Positions 21,571-34,113 of a stretch of 64,000 nucleotides of DNA are shown here, in pieces. Origin of the DNA: Bactericera cockerelli (Eukaryota; Arthropoda; Insecta; Hemiptera; Triozidae); assembly GCA_024516035.1 (NCBI GenBank), contig CM044955.1, positions 43,528,592-43,592,591 of the forward strand, given 5' to 3'. The translations under genes were made by a program, and so were the position numbers. The notes under the pieces were generated by a model. That model did not search any database. It saw only the letters and a program-made list of their open reading frames with translations, and was not told where the DNA came from. How positions within the stretch are numbered: the stretch's first letter is position 1; every line of letters starts with the position of its first letter.

Positions 21571-24500
21571 CTGTTACAGTTTCCTCATAAGTTTGAAAAA
21601 TCAAGAGCGTACTTAAAAACGTACTATCTATTATAATACCTATAATTTTGAGGTTAGGTACCGATTTTTGCTCTTTTTATAGACACATGATATCTATGGC
21701 AGAAATATTAATGGTATGTATCTATGCGTTAGGCTAATTGTTTGTACTGTTGCTATCTGTCTTCAATTTTATTCATCATACATACATAGAATTTATAGGT
21801 ACATACATATTATATCTATACCACATACCACAATATAATGCTGACAGCAACTTTCAGTTTTCACGGTGAATCCGAAACCGGATCTTTTCTTTGCAAAATA
21901 CATGACGTGTGAGTGTGATAGGGAAAGAGTTTATGAAATTCCTCCTTAACTTCTCAAGTCTCAAGTGATGAAAAGAGTTCTATATATTTCCCTTCTCATT
22001 CTCCCTTGTGTAATATGAGCTGCATGAGTTTAGTATAAATATACGTATGAAACATGTTTGTACCTACGTGTAGGGGAAGCTATGGGTGTTTGGTGTTGGA
22101 GTATACTTTAATTAAAATTTATCTGTTGTTACAGAACACCCCGGTAACACCTAACTCCTTAGCTTGAAAGGTACTAGTGTAAGTTTCCTGCATTACAACA
22201 TATGGTAAACATGAACAAGAAGTGTTTAGCGTGTATACTTGTGTCTACAGGGTATCCTCATGAATAAATTCATGCGCTATCTTGACATTGATGTCATGAA
22301 TAAGTAAATATTCTTAGTTTGGAGTGAACTTTCTTACTTGATTCACTATACTAGACAATAGAAGGATAAAAATTATAATTTGTACTCACCTAGAAACGTA
22401 GAGTACCCTTGACTTAAAAAAGCAACTCATCAATAATCCTCTTTCCTAGACTAAACTTTATTGTTTCTCAAGTTTGATTTTGATAATTTATTTGCTATGG
22501 AGCTAAACGACCTATGCCCTACAACCATCTAAGTTCATTAGATTCCGGAAGCTACAAAAGGATTAGAAGAAACAATATGAACACAGGAGGCGAAGTTGAT
22601 CCTGGAGCCAATGGCTGATATTTTAATAAAACTACATCTTGCGGAGAGCGGATATGCTTTCCTGATCAGAAGATAAATGTTTACTTTTGAACTTTTCTTG
22701 TTAGAGAGGAGTAGTTTAGAGTTATTAAATATCTCATCCCTCAACAGCACAATGAGTGCAGCCACAAAATCTCAAAGGATAACTGCCATGAAAATAAAAT
22801 AATATCAAACTATCATATTTGCACAATACACATAACTATAGTAACACCGCACCTCAAAACACATTTTTACTGAAGCCATTATTTTAAACCCGTTGTAGTA
22901 AAGTACTGAGCCAGCTTATTAAAGGAAAAATGATCTTAAATTTTCAATGGAAAAAAAAATTGAAAGTTTTGAAAATTGGCACAAATTCATGGTGCTGGAC
23001 AGTACAGGGTCCATAAGAGTCTGTGGGGGTGATCTTGAAGGGGGAGCGTTTTAAGGGGTCAGTTATTTTGGTTATCTATACAAGTACTCCTACCACCGAA
23101 TCCAATACGCCAGAGCTTCTTGTTTCATATTTGTACATACCCACTTTCATTAGCATACTGAAGAGAAAGCCAGAAATATTGTTAAAAGTCAAGCTACTAA
23201 CAATATATGAGCTCAGATGAAATAAAAACTTTATTATGAACCTTCCTAGTTCTTGTTGTTTTTGTACAAGGTGGGTCTGTCGAGTATCTTTAATACCTAA
23301 CTTTGGAATTGAAAATCATAATTGGTGTGTTAGGCGAAACCGGGAGAGGAGATCAAAAATTTAACTAGGTAATACATAATAATAATAATTCCGTGTCCGT
23401 GAGATAGGTATTGATACCTAAATCACGGTGGTGAGAGAGGATTATATGGACCCCCAGAGACAATGTTTAGGATCCTTTCATGTTCATTGATTCTATTTGG
23501 TTTTAACGTCCTGACTTTAGGTAGACAGGACGGGGGTTTTACCCTCCATTCAGCTAGTCTGTACATTTTGTGTCACCCTATAAGTGTAGGTCGGAGGTAA
23601 GGTAATGCACTTGTACAGAGATAGAAATGTAATCATGGAATATTATGCTCGTATAGTTTTTCATTTATAAAATCCTCCATCAGGTTCGCATCTTTTGACT
23701 TGGAGCAAAACGTGGAAAAACTTCTATCGGGATCGTGGCATCTTTTGAGAAAAGAAAAAAAGAAAAGAAAAATAAATACGTTTTCTTCTCTTACGAGATT
23801 ACCAGATTAAGGTTAAATTAGTGCTTACTACAGGAAATCAAAAACCCCTGTGGAATATATCATTTTAATCTAAATCTGTATTATTTATTAATAACAACCG
23901 ATAAGGACAACTGAATTTACTGGTTGTTGTGAGACCTTTGAAGTGATGTTCATTATTCTCACTATAACCAACTTAACCGAGGCTTGGTGAGTTTAATCTG
24001 CGTAGCTGAACAGCTGGTTAGTGAGTTTCCAGGGAATGGAAGAGGGGTATTTTTATTGGATAATTTTTTTTCCAGGTTCGATATTTCCAAATATTTCCAT
24101 TTTATTCCACAGTCAACTTCACCACATTCGTGAAAGAAAAATGCATTTCGGTACTTTTAAAGATAAACAATGAATGGACTTAACCTATAAAACAACTGGA
24201 AGCAAGAACTTTCTACCTCCATTTTGGTTAACCAACCTGGAAGAAGGAAGAGGAAAAATTTCCTTTTCCAAAAGAAAAATGACTTGCTTCCAGTTTAGTT
24301 CATTTTATTCCAGTTTGGTTAGCTTTGGTTAGAAAAAAAAATACGGCTAAGTTAAAACCTCTGAATCGAATGCACTCTGATATGGAAACCGATCTCAGTA
24401 GCTTGAAAAGGAGAACAGTCCAAGATTTCATACGCTATTCTTTATTTAGACACTCCCGAAAATCTGGAAGTACTTATCGCCTGACCATTTTTTACCTCTA

Positions 24501-26120
24501 CAAAACAAAATAAAAATAAAGTTGCGTAAAAATGCTCCGGTACTCAAAAGAACTCATTGACCTGTCTAAAGTCTCTCCTACAGTTCAATTACAGATATAT
24601 CTGGAAATCTCGGAAAAGCTCTTTCTAATGTAAAGGTATCACGCAAAGGCAAGGAAGAGGTAATGCGCTAATGTTACTTCTTGAGCTTTGTCCAAACAGG
24701 CAGTAAAGTAGAACTAAAAGTTAAAACAGAAGAGAGAAACTTCCATTGTAGGTATGGCTTGGGATTTACTATAGGTCTTAGGAACAACGGGTAAGATGCC
24801 TGAAATATAGGACATTACCTTTTTATAGGACCCGATAGTTATTATTATCTTGTTTAAGTGGTTTTTTTCACATTTAACACAGTGTCATAATTTAAAATAA
24901 TAATAATAATAATAATAATAATACCATACAATTAGCTATGTCTTGGTTTTGTAACAGAAAAATTATCATCGTTAATTGAATTTAATGTATATTATTATTT
25001 AGCTACTGTGAAGACAGAGCACATTGTCAGTGAGGCTAAAAGTCTACTAGGCTTCCGAATATTTTGCATTGTACTGAAGAGCTTTCAACTTGTCCTATAT
25101 TTCAATCCGAGGCCATATCCGGACAGGTTAGACTAAAAATTAGAAAGGTTTTTGCAATAAAGTAAAGCCTTTTCTTTTTTTGCCTCAACTTATTTTCCGG
25201 CGTATTTCTCTCTTTCTCCCTCTTCTTCTACATTGCTAATTCTGCACGATCATTTTTCTTTCCTGTTCAATTAATTGATTTCCTATCTGGTTCTGAATTT
25301 TCTTCTCCTTTTCGCTCCTCGTATAATCCTGCTTTTACTTTTTCAGCTCATTAAAAAATTTCCAAGAAATCTGCTCAAATATTTCCAAATGGAAAATCTT
25401 ATCTAAAATCTTAAGAATTATTTTACTTTTTTTCTCAGTTCTATAGAATTTTTGGTTTTTTTTCTCTACTTTGTTTTTCTTTTTATAGCTGATGAAGATT
25501 CTTATAACATTGCTTTCACAAAATAATGGAGACACTAATTAATTGAAAAAAGGAAATATTCAAGTGGAGATTGACTTTGGGTCATAAAGACTTACATGCC
25601 TACTCGTTTGTGGTTGCAGTGGCGTTATAGCAAAAGTTCTTGCCGCACTAAAAAAGACATCAAAATACCAGCTCATCTCGGTCTAAAACGAACCGCACAG
25701 TTGTCAGCTAGTCTGGATAGGTAATCAGGCTGTGCAGATCTGCAATTTGTTGTTTATAATTTATTCATATTTTTATTGAGATTCAATATAGTGTTCTCTG
25801 GATTTAAACCAACCAAGCCGAGGAACTTCATAGCGAAAGCTGAAAGTATTTGCCCATTGTTTAAATCCCCAGTGTAAATCTCTTGTCTAAAAGAGAAATA
25901 AGAACGAATTTTCACATCATCAAATAACAGTAACCATAACCACTTCCATAGAGAGCTTTTAAGGACAAAACATAACAGTTACGAAAAAAGGTTCATAAAG
26001 GTACCTGCCAAATTGTTCTCTCCTTTTGCATTTTCCTTTTTTTTCCCCAAAAAGAGAAAGAAAAACATCTGACGATGTTGTACCAAAAAAGAAGTTATTT
26101 CGGGTTTTCAAGAAATCTCA
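21146..26120. other. Intron A-B, first part
   Basis: No gene. T run at 21540-21570, TAA repeat at 24896-24923, and at about 23480-23600 a SINE tail (CTATTTGGTTTTAACG, GACGGGGGTTTTACCCTCCATTC) shared with the elements at 33185-33467 and 3198-3459. Reading frames here have no recognisable domains. Confidence 0.5.
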
Positions 26121-26124
26121 ATAA

Positions 26125-26345
26125 ATGTTCATTTCTCAGAAGGTACTTTCTTTTGAACTCCCTAGAACCCTGGAAACAGAGAGCGGGCGGGCTGGCAGGG
26201 TTGGTTTCAGTGAGATAAATGCAGAGAGTAATGGTGGGATAGCAGCATCAATAAATTCTCATTATGAAACATGTTGTTTTCATACATGCGCTGGGCGAGG
26301 TAGGGTCTGCTGGGGTAGTAGGAAAGAGCCTGGCAAATTTATGGC
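26125..26345. promoter_or_regulatory. Candidate conserved non-coding element
   Basis: GC content rises and the sequence is non-repetitive, with AT-core motifs (ATCAATAAATTCTCATTATG, CTGGCAAATTTATGG). Overlapping frames on both strands show no known domain, which suggests sequence constraint rather than coding. Inference only. Confidence 0.25.
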
Positions 26346-26764
26346 TCTCTGGTGTTCCGATAATTACAAAGTGCTTCTTTTCTTTGCTCTTTTTTTCTCG
26401 TTTTTTCTCGCTCTTACATTTATGTGTAGTGCCTTTGCCGTTATTTCCTATCTTCAATTTTCTTTCTTTCAAGATTGTCTTGTCATCTTCTTTAATTTCT
26501 CTCTCCTTCCTCCCTCTCTTGCTCACTCACCCTGCTCTTAGTAGCAAATCATCTGTTCTATTGCTGTTATAGCTTTTCTTTTTACTTCCTCAGTACCCAT
26601 TATAAAAATGAAATATGTACGATGTGCTGAAGTACTAGTTTTTCAGTCATGGTACTGCACAGAGCGTTTTCAAATAATCGGATTCTTTTTCCATCAAAAG
26701 TTAAACACGCTCTTTTCATCTATGATAACATGATAAAGAGACGAAAAACACTCGTCAACATTAC

Positions 26765-26890
26765 TGGTCATTCGGGACGGGGGTTTTACCCTCTACTAAC
26801 GGGAGACTAACAAACCATCTACTTACCCACATAATCCTCACACCGCCCCGATGAAGCCAGTACCACAGCATCACGAGAAATTTCACGAGA
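26765..26890 (-). mobile_element. 5S-type SINE fragment (middle and tail region)
   Basis: GGGACGGGGGTTTTACCCTC, GAGACTAACAAACC and GCATCACGAGAA align with the body of the 5S SINE at 3198-3459; the 5S head is missing or decayed. Confidence 0.6.
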
Positions 26891-27239
26891 TAGGTATTTT
26901 AATTCACAAAAATTAAGTATAATATTTAATTTTTACTATTTAATTTGCTCAAGGGTGTGATTGACAATCTATCATTTCTTCTAATCAGCTTCAATAATAA
27001 TTTTATTAATATAATGGTTTCTATCACTTTCTGTGCACTGCGGTAGGAATATTTTTTTTTTTTTTTGATCAATTCATCAAGGTGATTAGTCCTTAACTTC
27101 TCAAGATATCAGAATGTTATGCCAGAAAATTATGACAAAAATCCTGTTGTAAGATAGACTTTGAATTACTGCAAAAGGGATCTAGGCAAAGTCTTGGCAT
27201 TAAGTGTTTCCAAATCCCAGGGGAATCATTGGCCTTATT

Positions 27240-27268
27240 GTCTCTCTCTTTCTCTCTCTCTTTCTCTT

Positions 27269-27336
<68 letters not shown>
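27240..27336. repeat. (CT)n microsatellite
   Basis: CTCTCT with TTTC interruptions, about 97 bp. It gives an artefactual Arg/Glu frame on the minus strand. Confidence 0.95.
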
Positions 27337-27369
27337 AAAAAACAGATATTGTTTGGATACATTGATGTT

Positions 27370-29168
27370 TTGAAACCATGTTTTATTTATCGGTAATGCC
27401 TTTTTGTATATTTGCTTATGAAAATACAATTTGTTCCAGATTCCGATGAGGAAAAGTCACGTATGTTTATGCAAAGGTGATGGAAACTGTGTAAACGTTC
27501 CATGTAATTTATTGTTTACCTTCAAAGGGTGTTTCTTGTGGGGGAAAAACAACTCTTGTCTTATATTTGTATTCGATGTTGGTATGCGTGTTAGTGCATG
27601 GGAAAGAGGAAAATCAAAATAAAATAAACAAAAATGTTGATTTTAGAGTCGCGTCGCTTCTTTGCTAGTAGAGCTCCATGTACTAGAGCCAAGGAATGGT
27701 AATCGGTAAATAGATTTCTATATCGCATTTCTAGCTAGGCTTTTTATTTATTTATTTTTTCCACCTAAGATCTCGATGTACCCATACTAACTCTTGTTAG
27801 TGAAACTAATATAAATAATTAAATATACTATACATAATGACTGGAGCTGATAAACTAGTTTTAAGCATCTAACTGTGTATCTGTATATCATACCAAGTTG
27901 AGGTACTCAGTACATTTATATTTATTATTATCGATAATTTTTCTTGCATTTTAACTTTGTTCGTAATATTAAGATTTATGTCAATTTTCATACCTCAATT
28001 TTTTTAGAATATTATTTTTGTAGGACACCAAGTGATGTTTTTTTGCAAAGAAGTTCAAGTTTATACCAGCAATAGCCGAGTTGCCACTAAGCCACCGTCA
28101 CATTGAATATTGTGGTCTGTTTTCTTTTGGTCAGTATTAACATTTTTTTTTGCAGTTACTTTTTCACAACCGACCATGCCTTGTGGTCAATAAGGTCCAT
28201 GATGCGTACTTATTAGATTTCTCTTGATATAACCTACACACTCACACCTCCTTTACCCAAACCTACTTGGGGCCGGTGTTTGTTCCATGAATCTTTTCCT
28301 TTCTATTAAGTGCCTCCTCTTGTCACCGGTTTTTCTTTCTTAGGTCTTCTTCAACTTTGTCTCTTTGGTCTCCTTCTCTTGCTATCAATTGGTCCAAAGT
28401 AAACGAGACTAGACTGTCCACTTTCGAAATTTACTTATCTTTTTGTAAATATTAGCCCACCCTAGACGGTATTGAGCTAAAAAGTCAAGAAGAAAACTAC
28501 TCGATGTGTTCTATGAAGTACGTGACCTCTATGTTTTACCTAACATATTTTTTTCCATTTCATCAGAGGAAAGAACACAAAACTTGTGGATTCCCCATCC
28601 CCTCTGCAATTCTTTTTCTTCCTTTCTTTCTACTTCTCTCCCTCCATATTTCAAATTTGTGTATTTTTTCACCTAAGCGTGCAACTTTGGTCGTTTTCTT
28701 TTTTACATGTCAAATACTCTTCTGTACAGTCGAGCTTACCCTCACTTGAAATCTCCGCTAACTGAGTAGTTTGCTGCTTTTGACACGACTCCGAGTCTTC
28801 CTCTGAACCTAGTATTTTGAATTGAGTCCAGAGTAAGATGAACAGAATGGATTGATGCTTGATGCAGAGGTACCATTGTGAAGAATATTTATATTATATA
28901 GAATACACACTCACTTAATAAGAAGAACATGATTATGGGGGGAAATATCATTATTATTTAAGTATCTAAGTACATGGATAACAAACATAATTACAGAGGT
29001 AAACATTTCTACACATCTAACACAACGATTTCACAACCATCCTATCTTATTTTGCAAAGTGAGGTCCTTTACTTTCATTACATAATTATATAAAAAAAAT
29101 CATTTAGGTACAACATTACTCATTTATTCTTACAGACTTATCCACCAAAATCCACATAACACAGTATA
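27370..29168. other. Intron A-B, middle part
   Basis: No supported exon or complete mobile element; ordinary A/T-rich intron. Confidence 0.55.
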
Positions 29169-29416
29169 GTCTATAGCAGGCATGTCAAACTCAAAATGTA
29201 TGAAGGGCCATTTTTCAGTTGTGCTGATCATTGGCGGGCCGCAGGTACTCAACCCCTCCCCCTCTCGTAAAAAAAAGATCCTGACGTAAAATGAAAGAAA
29301 AATTCAGGGTTTTTAATTTGTTTTAAAAATAGAAGTTTTATTAGTTTCAAATAATACAGAAAATACCTACACAAAAAGTACCTATAATTATTAAAAAACC
29401 AATAAAAAATCCTTAT

Positions 29417-29701
29417 TATTTTTTTTTTTTTTAATGTGTTTCTTTGTGTTATTATATCACAATTGTAGCGGGTAGCGCAGAATTACAGGACTCTTCCATA
29501 TCATTAATATCCCAATATCCCATTCCCGCCTACAATTCCGCCACCGGTCGCTGCTCACATCAAAGCAGCCACTCATTTTTCCTCACGAGGTATGAGTGGA
29601 CCCCGAACACCCAAGAACAGAGCAGAAAAAATCCTGCCCCGCTGGGAATCGAACCCAGGTCACCGTGCGTGCAATGCCTAGCGCGCTAACTCATAAAAAA
29701 A
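29417..29701 (-). mobile_element. tRNA SINE family 2 nested in the hAT element
   Basis: Same family as 10316-10623: GGTTCGATTCCCAGC box B, GAGTTAGCGCGCTAGGC, GTTCGGGGTCCACTCATACC. Its poly(A) tail is the T run at 29418-29432. A 16-bp duplication AATAAAAAATCCTTAT flanks it (29401-29416, 29702-29717). It sits just past the transposase stop codon (29726), in its 3' UTR, leaving the coding frame intact. Confidence 0.92.
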
Positions 29702-29725
29702 AATAAAAAATCCTTATGAGCCGGC

Positions 29726-31585
29726 TTATTTTTGGCCAGATGCTTGGCAACGCTTTTCTGAAACGAGGTACTTAAAGTTAGGTACAAAAGAGCTTTTTAC
29801 ACTAACTTTAAGAGCGTTTGACAAGTTTTTGTCTGTTAATCTTGTCCTCTGCTCGGTTTTAGTCAATTTCATTTTAGAAAACAGCTGTTCACATATGTAT
29901 GAACTACCAAAGTAACACAAGATTTGAGCTACAAAACTCTTAAGCTCTTTGTACTTCTCATCTGATAAGTATTCATAAATTTTTGGGACCCCTACTTCAT
30001 GAAACTTTTCTTTCAAGCTTGAATCATTTTGGAAATCAATTAATTCCAATTGTAGACAGCCTGGAGCTTTCTCCACCTCAAAAGAGTATGGACTTGAAAA
30101 TAGCGCAAAATCGTCATGGTGTATTTTGAAATCTTGGAAGCGGGAATCGAACTCCGCTTTTAGAATTTCCAATTTGTCAATATATTTAGCAAAACTGAAG
30201 CTTGGGTTTTTTTCAATAAAAATTTTGCATGTTGGGAAATGAATCAAACTGTCCTTTTTCAATTGATTTGTCCATAAGTGCAATCTAGTTATGAAGTTTG
30301 ATAGAATCTCATCAACGTTAGTTATTAGCTTGTCAACACCTTGGAGTTTTAAATTTAGCTCCTGTAAATGACCTGTGATATCAACCAAAAATGCTACATC
30401 TTGACGCCAATTTAAATCCTCCAACAAAGTAACGTCTTCCCCTTTCATTTCTAAGAATAGTTTCACTTCTTCAAGGAGAGCATTGAATCTTTGCAAGACT
30501 TTGTGACAAGATAACCAACGTACTTCAGTGTAGTAAGGCAAGTCCTCAAATTCGGAATCCATTTCTGCCAGGAAACTTTTAAACTGGCGATGGTTAAGAC
30601 CTCTGGCTCTGATGTAATTAACAATCTTTGAAATTTCCTTAACTACTCTGTCCATTTTCAATGATTTTGAACAAAGAACTTCTTGATGTATGAGACAGTG
30701 AAAACTATTCAGAGGCGGCTTTTCAGGAAACTTTTCTTTCAGTTTGGCATTGAGAAGGGCGACAAACCCCTTGGTTTTGCCGGTCATTGAAGGAGCTCCA
30801 TCGGTGGTAACGGATACCAGCTTCTCCAGTGGGAGTTGATACTCTTCAAGAACCTTCCACACAGCATCCAAAATATCTTCTCCTGTTGTAGTGTCATGCA
30901 AAGGAATGACTTCTAGCAGCTCCTCAATGACAGTCATATCGGATAAGCAGGCTCTTAGAAACAATGAAGTTTGTGCAATATCAGTTCTGTCAGTGCTTTC
31001 GTCAATTGCAATTGAAAAATACTGAAATGTGGAGTGTGCAGTTTTTAACTGTTCTCGCAAATTATCTGCCATCTCATTAACCCTTGCAACCACAGTATTT
31101 CTTGATAATGAAATATCTTGGAAAGCTTTTGCTTTTTCTGGGCAGACGTTATCTACAGCTTTCATTACACACTTTTTAACAAAGTCCCCATCAGAAAATG
31201 GCTTGTTATGTTTCATAATCAGATAGCTTATCTCAAAACTTGCTGTCACAACTTCCTCTTGAATTTTCTGACCTCTAGTAAACACATTCTGCTGTCTTTT
31301 CACATTTTCTTTCAAATCATTCAACTTACTTTCTCTAACTTTGCCTTCATAACGGGAGAAACTAGCATGCTGAGAGTCATAATGACGTTTAATGTTGTAT
31401 TCTTTTGGAACCGCAATGTTATTGTTACAAACAAGACACGTTATCTTTTTATTAATTTCTGTACAAAAGTAAAGAAGTTCCCATTTTTCTTGAAATTGCC
31501 TATTTTCCACTTCAATTTGTCTTTTCTTGCTTGGTTTCGAAAGAGACATCGCGAAAAGGTAAACAAAATATACCACAAACTGCAA
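29726..31585 (-). CDS. hAT transposase, intact 619 codons (GTF2IRD2/ZMYM-like clade)
   Basis: Encodes the enzyme that cuts and moves the surrounding element. A zinc-finger-like motif is at residues 50-73 (CLVC ... H68 ... H73) for DNA binding. The RNase-H-like catalytic core has Asp195 in SIAIDESTDR and Asp262 in VTTDGAPSMTGK, and HCLIHQE near residue 300. The C-terminal dimerisation region has SSYICEQLFSKMK with the likely catalytic Glu566. All three acidic residues are thus present and there is no frameshift or internal stop. The frame opens at 31585; Met13 (codon at 31549, MSLSKPSKKRQ) is a likelier natural start, as the first 12 residues are hydrophobic and unlike this family. Similar domesticated proteins in vertebrates are called GTF2IRD2-like. 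The minus-strand gene lies inside, and is unrelated to, the host receptor. Confidence 0.95.
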   Translation of the reverse strand: MQFVVYFVYLFAMSLSKPSKKRQIEVENRQFQEKWELLYFCTEINKKITCLVCNNNIAVPKEYNIKRHYDSQHASFSRYEGKVRESKLNDLKENVKRQQNVFTRGQKIQEEVVTASFEISYLIMKHNKPFSDGDFVKKCVMKAVDNVCPEKAKAFQDISLSRNTVVARVNEMADNLREQLKTAHSTFQYFSIAIDESTDRTDIAQTSLFLRACLSDMTVIEELLEVIPLHDTTTGEDILDAVWKVLEEYQLPLEKLVSVTTDGAPSMTGKTKGFVALLNAKLKEKFPEKPPLNSFHCLIHQEVLCSKSLKMDRVVKEISKIVNYIRARGLNHRQFKSFLAEMDSEFEDLPYYTEVRWLSCHKVLQRFNALLEEVKLFLEMKGEDVTLLEDLNWRQDVAFLVDITGHLQELNLKLQGVDKLITNVDEILSNFITRLHLWTNQLKKDSLIHFPTCKIFIEKNPSFSFAKYIDKLEILKAEFDSRFQDFKIHHDDFALFSSPYSFEVEKAPGCLQLELIDFQNDSSLKEKFHEVGVPKIYEYLSDEKYKELKSFVAQILCYFGSSYICEQLFSKMKLTKTEQRTRLTDKNLSNALKVSVKSSFVPNFKYLVSEKRCQASGQK

Positions 31586-32651
31586 CTGTAAATCCCACTT
31601 TTGATTAAAACAAAGACGGAAAAATTCAAAACAGGTTTAACAACAGCAAGGGGTATTCTGCGATTGACAAAACGCACGGAGGAAGCACAAAGCAAAATTG
31701 TTCTAATAACCTACTAATCTCTAATCTACAAACAAATAATTAGGTACAAAGAGAAGAAAAGAAAGACAGAGGAGACTGGAGAGGGGAAATAAGGGAAATC
31801 AGCCGAATGAATTTTTGAGCATGCGCAATACACAATACACATCCTATCCCTGGTGTGTCCAACACTCGTACATCTGTACTAGATTCAGTGAGGTTTGTGG
31901 TAGGTAAAGTACCTATGTCCTTAAGTACTATTATTATTCATTTGCCAATAAGTAGGTAGGTAAGTACCTACTTTTTTTTAAAGTCTCGTAAAGTTGAAAA
32001 AAAAGTCAAGAATATTTTTTTTTTTTTTTTAAACTTTTCTTATCTTATAATAAGGAAGTATTGTATTATCCTAACGCTCGCAGCGGGCCGCACAAATTGA
32101 CCAGGCGGGCCGCATGCGGCCCGCGGGCCGCCAGTTTGACATGCCTGGTCTATAGTATTATATATTATTGATATTATTTACTGTTAGATCACATGGATCT
32201 TATACAACTTGCGAGACAAGGTCCAGGGCTACGAATGTACATACATAATGCAATTTCCTTGTGTAGCTATCTATTCAAGACCTTCACTGTAGTTAACAAC
32301 AACTTTGCAAGTTCTTCAGGTCCCTTGAGTCACATTAAACTGATTACATATTATTAGAAAACCCTTTTACCCCCAACCTTTGATGAAAAAAGAGACTAAA
32401 AGATACATGTGGTCGTTCAAAGTTACAAAAAAGTACATGCATTGAAGCTTAATATGTATCTACAATGAATATAAATGTAGCAAGCTACAAAATGCTTAAC
32501 ATTTCACCTCTTTGGTGATTTGGACCCTTGGGATCTGAAAAGGACAGATTTGTTTCGAACGATAGTAAAGTTAGATTTGAATAAAAGCTCAAAGTTTTCT
32601 ACATCGGATATGAACGTTAGAAAATTTCCAGCTAAAGTTCGTCTCGCCCTC

Positions 32652-32655
<4 letters not shown>

Positions 32656-32732
<77 letters not shown>
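32656..32732. repeat. (CT)n microsatellite
   Basis: CTCTCT run with single interruptions, about 77 bp. Confidence 0.95.
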
Positions 32733-32736
<4 letters not shown>

Positions 32737-33184
32737 TCCTCTCAATTTTTCTACAGTTTCCCGAGCGAAAATAAATGTAGTGTGAATATTAATGCGAATT
32801 GTAATGTCGCGGTGTCGAACTATATAGGTACATGCGAGAACAAAATGTAAAGTTTGGTGTTTTTGGTAACCCCATTATTCTGAATCGCTGTGTCCCATTT
32901 GTGGAACCGGGTGCACCCTTAATGGAGGTAAACAACAGACTCTGCTCATGTAGAAAGATAAATGTTTATGATCTAGCTGTTTTTATCTTCCTGAGAAAAC
33001 TCATCTTAGTATCGTATACGTACCTCTGTCAGCACGATTGTAGATACTACTGATGGGAGAAGCTTTCCCTTGTTACAACGGTTATCTGAAGTACCTGACA
33101 TCAAGAGTGATGTTACAGTAAAATATTGCTCTCACCCAAAATTATTAAAATAAACAAAACTCGAATCACCGATCTCTAGGTTAT

Positions 33185-33467
33185 TGTTATTATCTGACCT
33201 GGATGCAGGGTTTTCAGTGAAACCCTTACAATTAACCCTGCGACCCAATAAGATCTATTGTGACCAGTTGCTTCTATTTGGTTTTAACGTACTGATTGAG
33301 ATAGATAGTCAAGACACGGGTTTTACCCTCCATTCGCTGTGAATCGTACCAGCTACCCACAGTTTGGAAGGAACAGAATTTCCATCGAAAAGTCTGCCCC
33401 AACCGGGGATCGAACTCGGGATTTTTGGACTACGGGCAGTAGTCTCAACCGTAATGGCCCCGACCTT
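33185..33467 (-). mobile_element. tRNA-headed SINE, family 4 (shares 3' domain with the 5S SINE)
   Basis: Reverse strand: GTCGGGGCCATTACGGTTGA head, GAGTTCGATCCCCGGTTGGG as box B, GTGGGTAGCTGG, then GCGAATGGAGGGTAAAACCC and TACGTTAAAACCAAATAGAA. The last two blocks match the end of the 5S SINE (CGAATGGAGGGTAAAACCCC, ACGTTAAACCCC). Flanking TAGGTTAT repeats (33177-33184, 33468-33475) may be the target-site duplication; the left limit is less certain. Confidence 0.75.
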
Positions 33468-33479
33468 TAGGTTATAAGT

Positions 33480-34040
33480 AGCTGAAATTATGTAGCTCAC
33501 TCTTAGTAGGTACACAATAGAATAAGAAAAAATATACCTAGCTGAACATATTTCTCTCTCCTATACAAGTCTTTATCAGAATTCAGAACAGCAAGATGAT
33601 TTTTTGCAAAGAAGTTCAAAGAAAAATGCCTGGTTAGAAGAAAATCTCTTTACTTGCATGAAAAAGTTTCATCCGTTCACAATCTCCATTCTCCACATAA
33701 CTTTGAGGATTATAGAGATCACCATGTTTTAACGCTAACATACTTCAAAATTGTAAAATAATTACTTTCTCTAGACCCCTTAATTTCTTCTCTCTTTCTC
33801 TCATTTTCCTGATGTTCCTTTTTCTTTCTCTCTCAATTCTCTCATCATCATTTCTTTCCCTGTCTCAATTGGTAGTATAGGTACTCTCAATACTTCACTT
33901 CATCTCTCTCTCTTTTCTTTTATGACGGCACTCACATAATCTCACAACCCACGTTACTTCTCCCATTCATTTTCCCTGACATCACCTAACACCAGCACAG
34001 ATTTACATGCTGGGAAGGAGAGTTTTGGCAAAACAAATGT
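33480..34040. other. Intron A-B, unremarkable
   Basis: Pyrimidine-rich in places; no exon or element recognised. Confidence 0.5.
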
Positions 34041-34050
34041 TTTTTTTTAA

Positions 34051-34113
<63 letters not shown>

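Larger units (their letters stand above)
29177..32147 (-). mobile_element. Apparently complete autonomous hAT transposon
   Basis: A perfect 15-bp terminal inverted repeat CAGGCATGTCAAACT at both ends and a perfect 8-bp target-site duplication GTCTATAG (29169-29176, 32148-32155). GC-rich subterminal GGGCCGC clusters occur inside both ends. 2,971 bp, of which 285 bp plus a 16-bp duplication is a nested SINE. It lies in the 19.8-kb intron of the Dscam-like gene, with its own gene antisense to the host. The intact reading frame and exact duplication point to a recent insertion. Confidence 0.96.

Noticed and set aside
26125..26572. Frames of 138 and 102 codons (+) and 92 codons (-)
   Set aside because: Overlap one another on both strands, have low-complexity Phe/Leu or Lys/Glu ends and no recognisable domain or splice context; treated as a possible non-coding element instead.
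29444..29689. 81-codon plus-strand frame
   Set aside because: Lies entirely inside a tRNA SINE; related frames arise from other SINE copies.
31029..31591. Plus-strand frames of 65 and 157 codons
   Set aside because: Antisense shadows of the hAT transposase gene.
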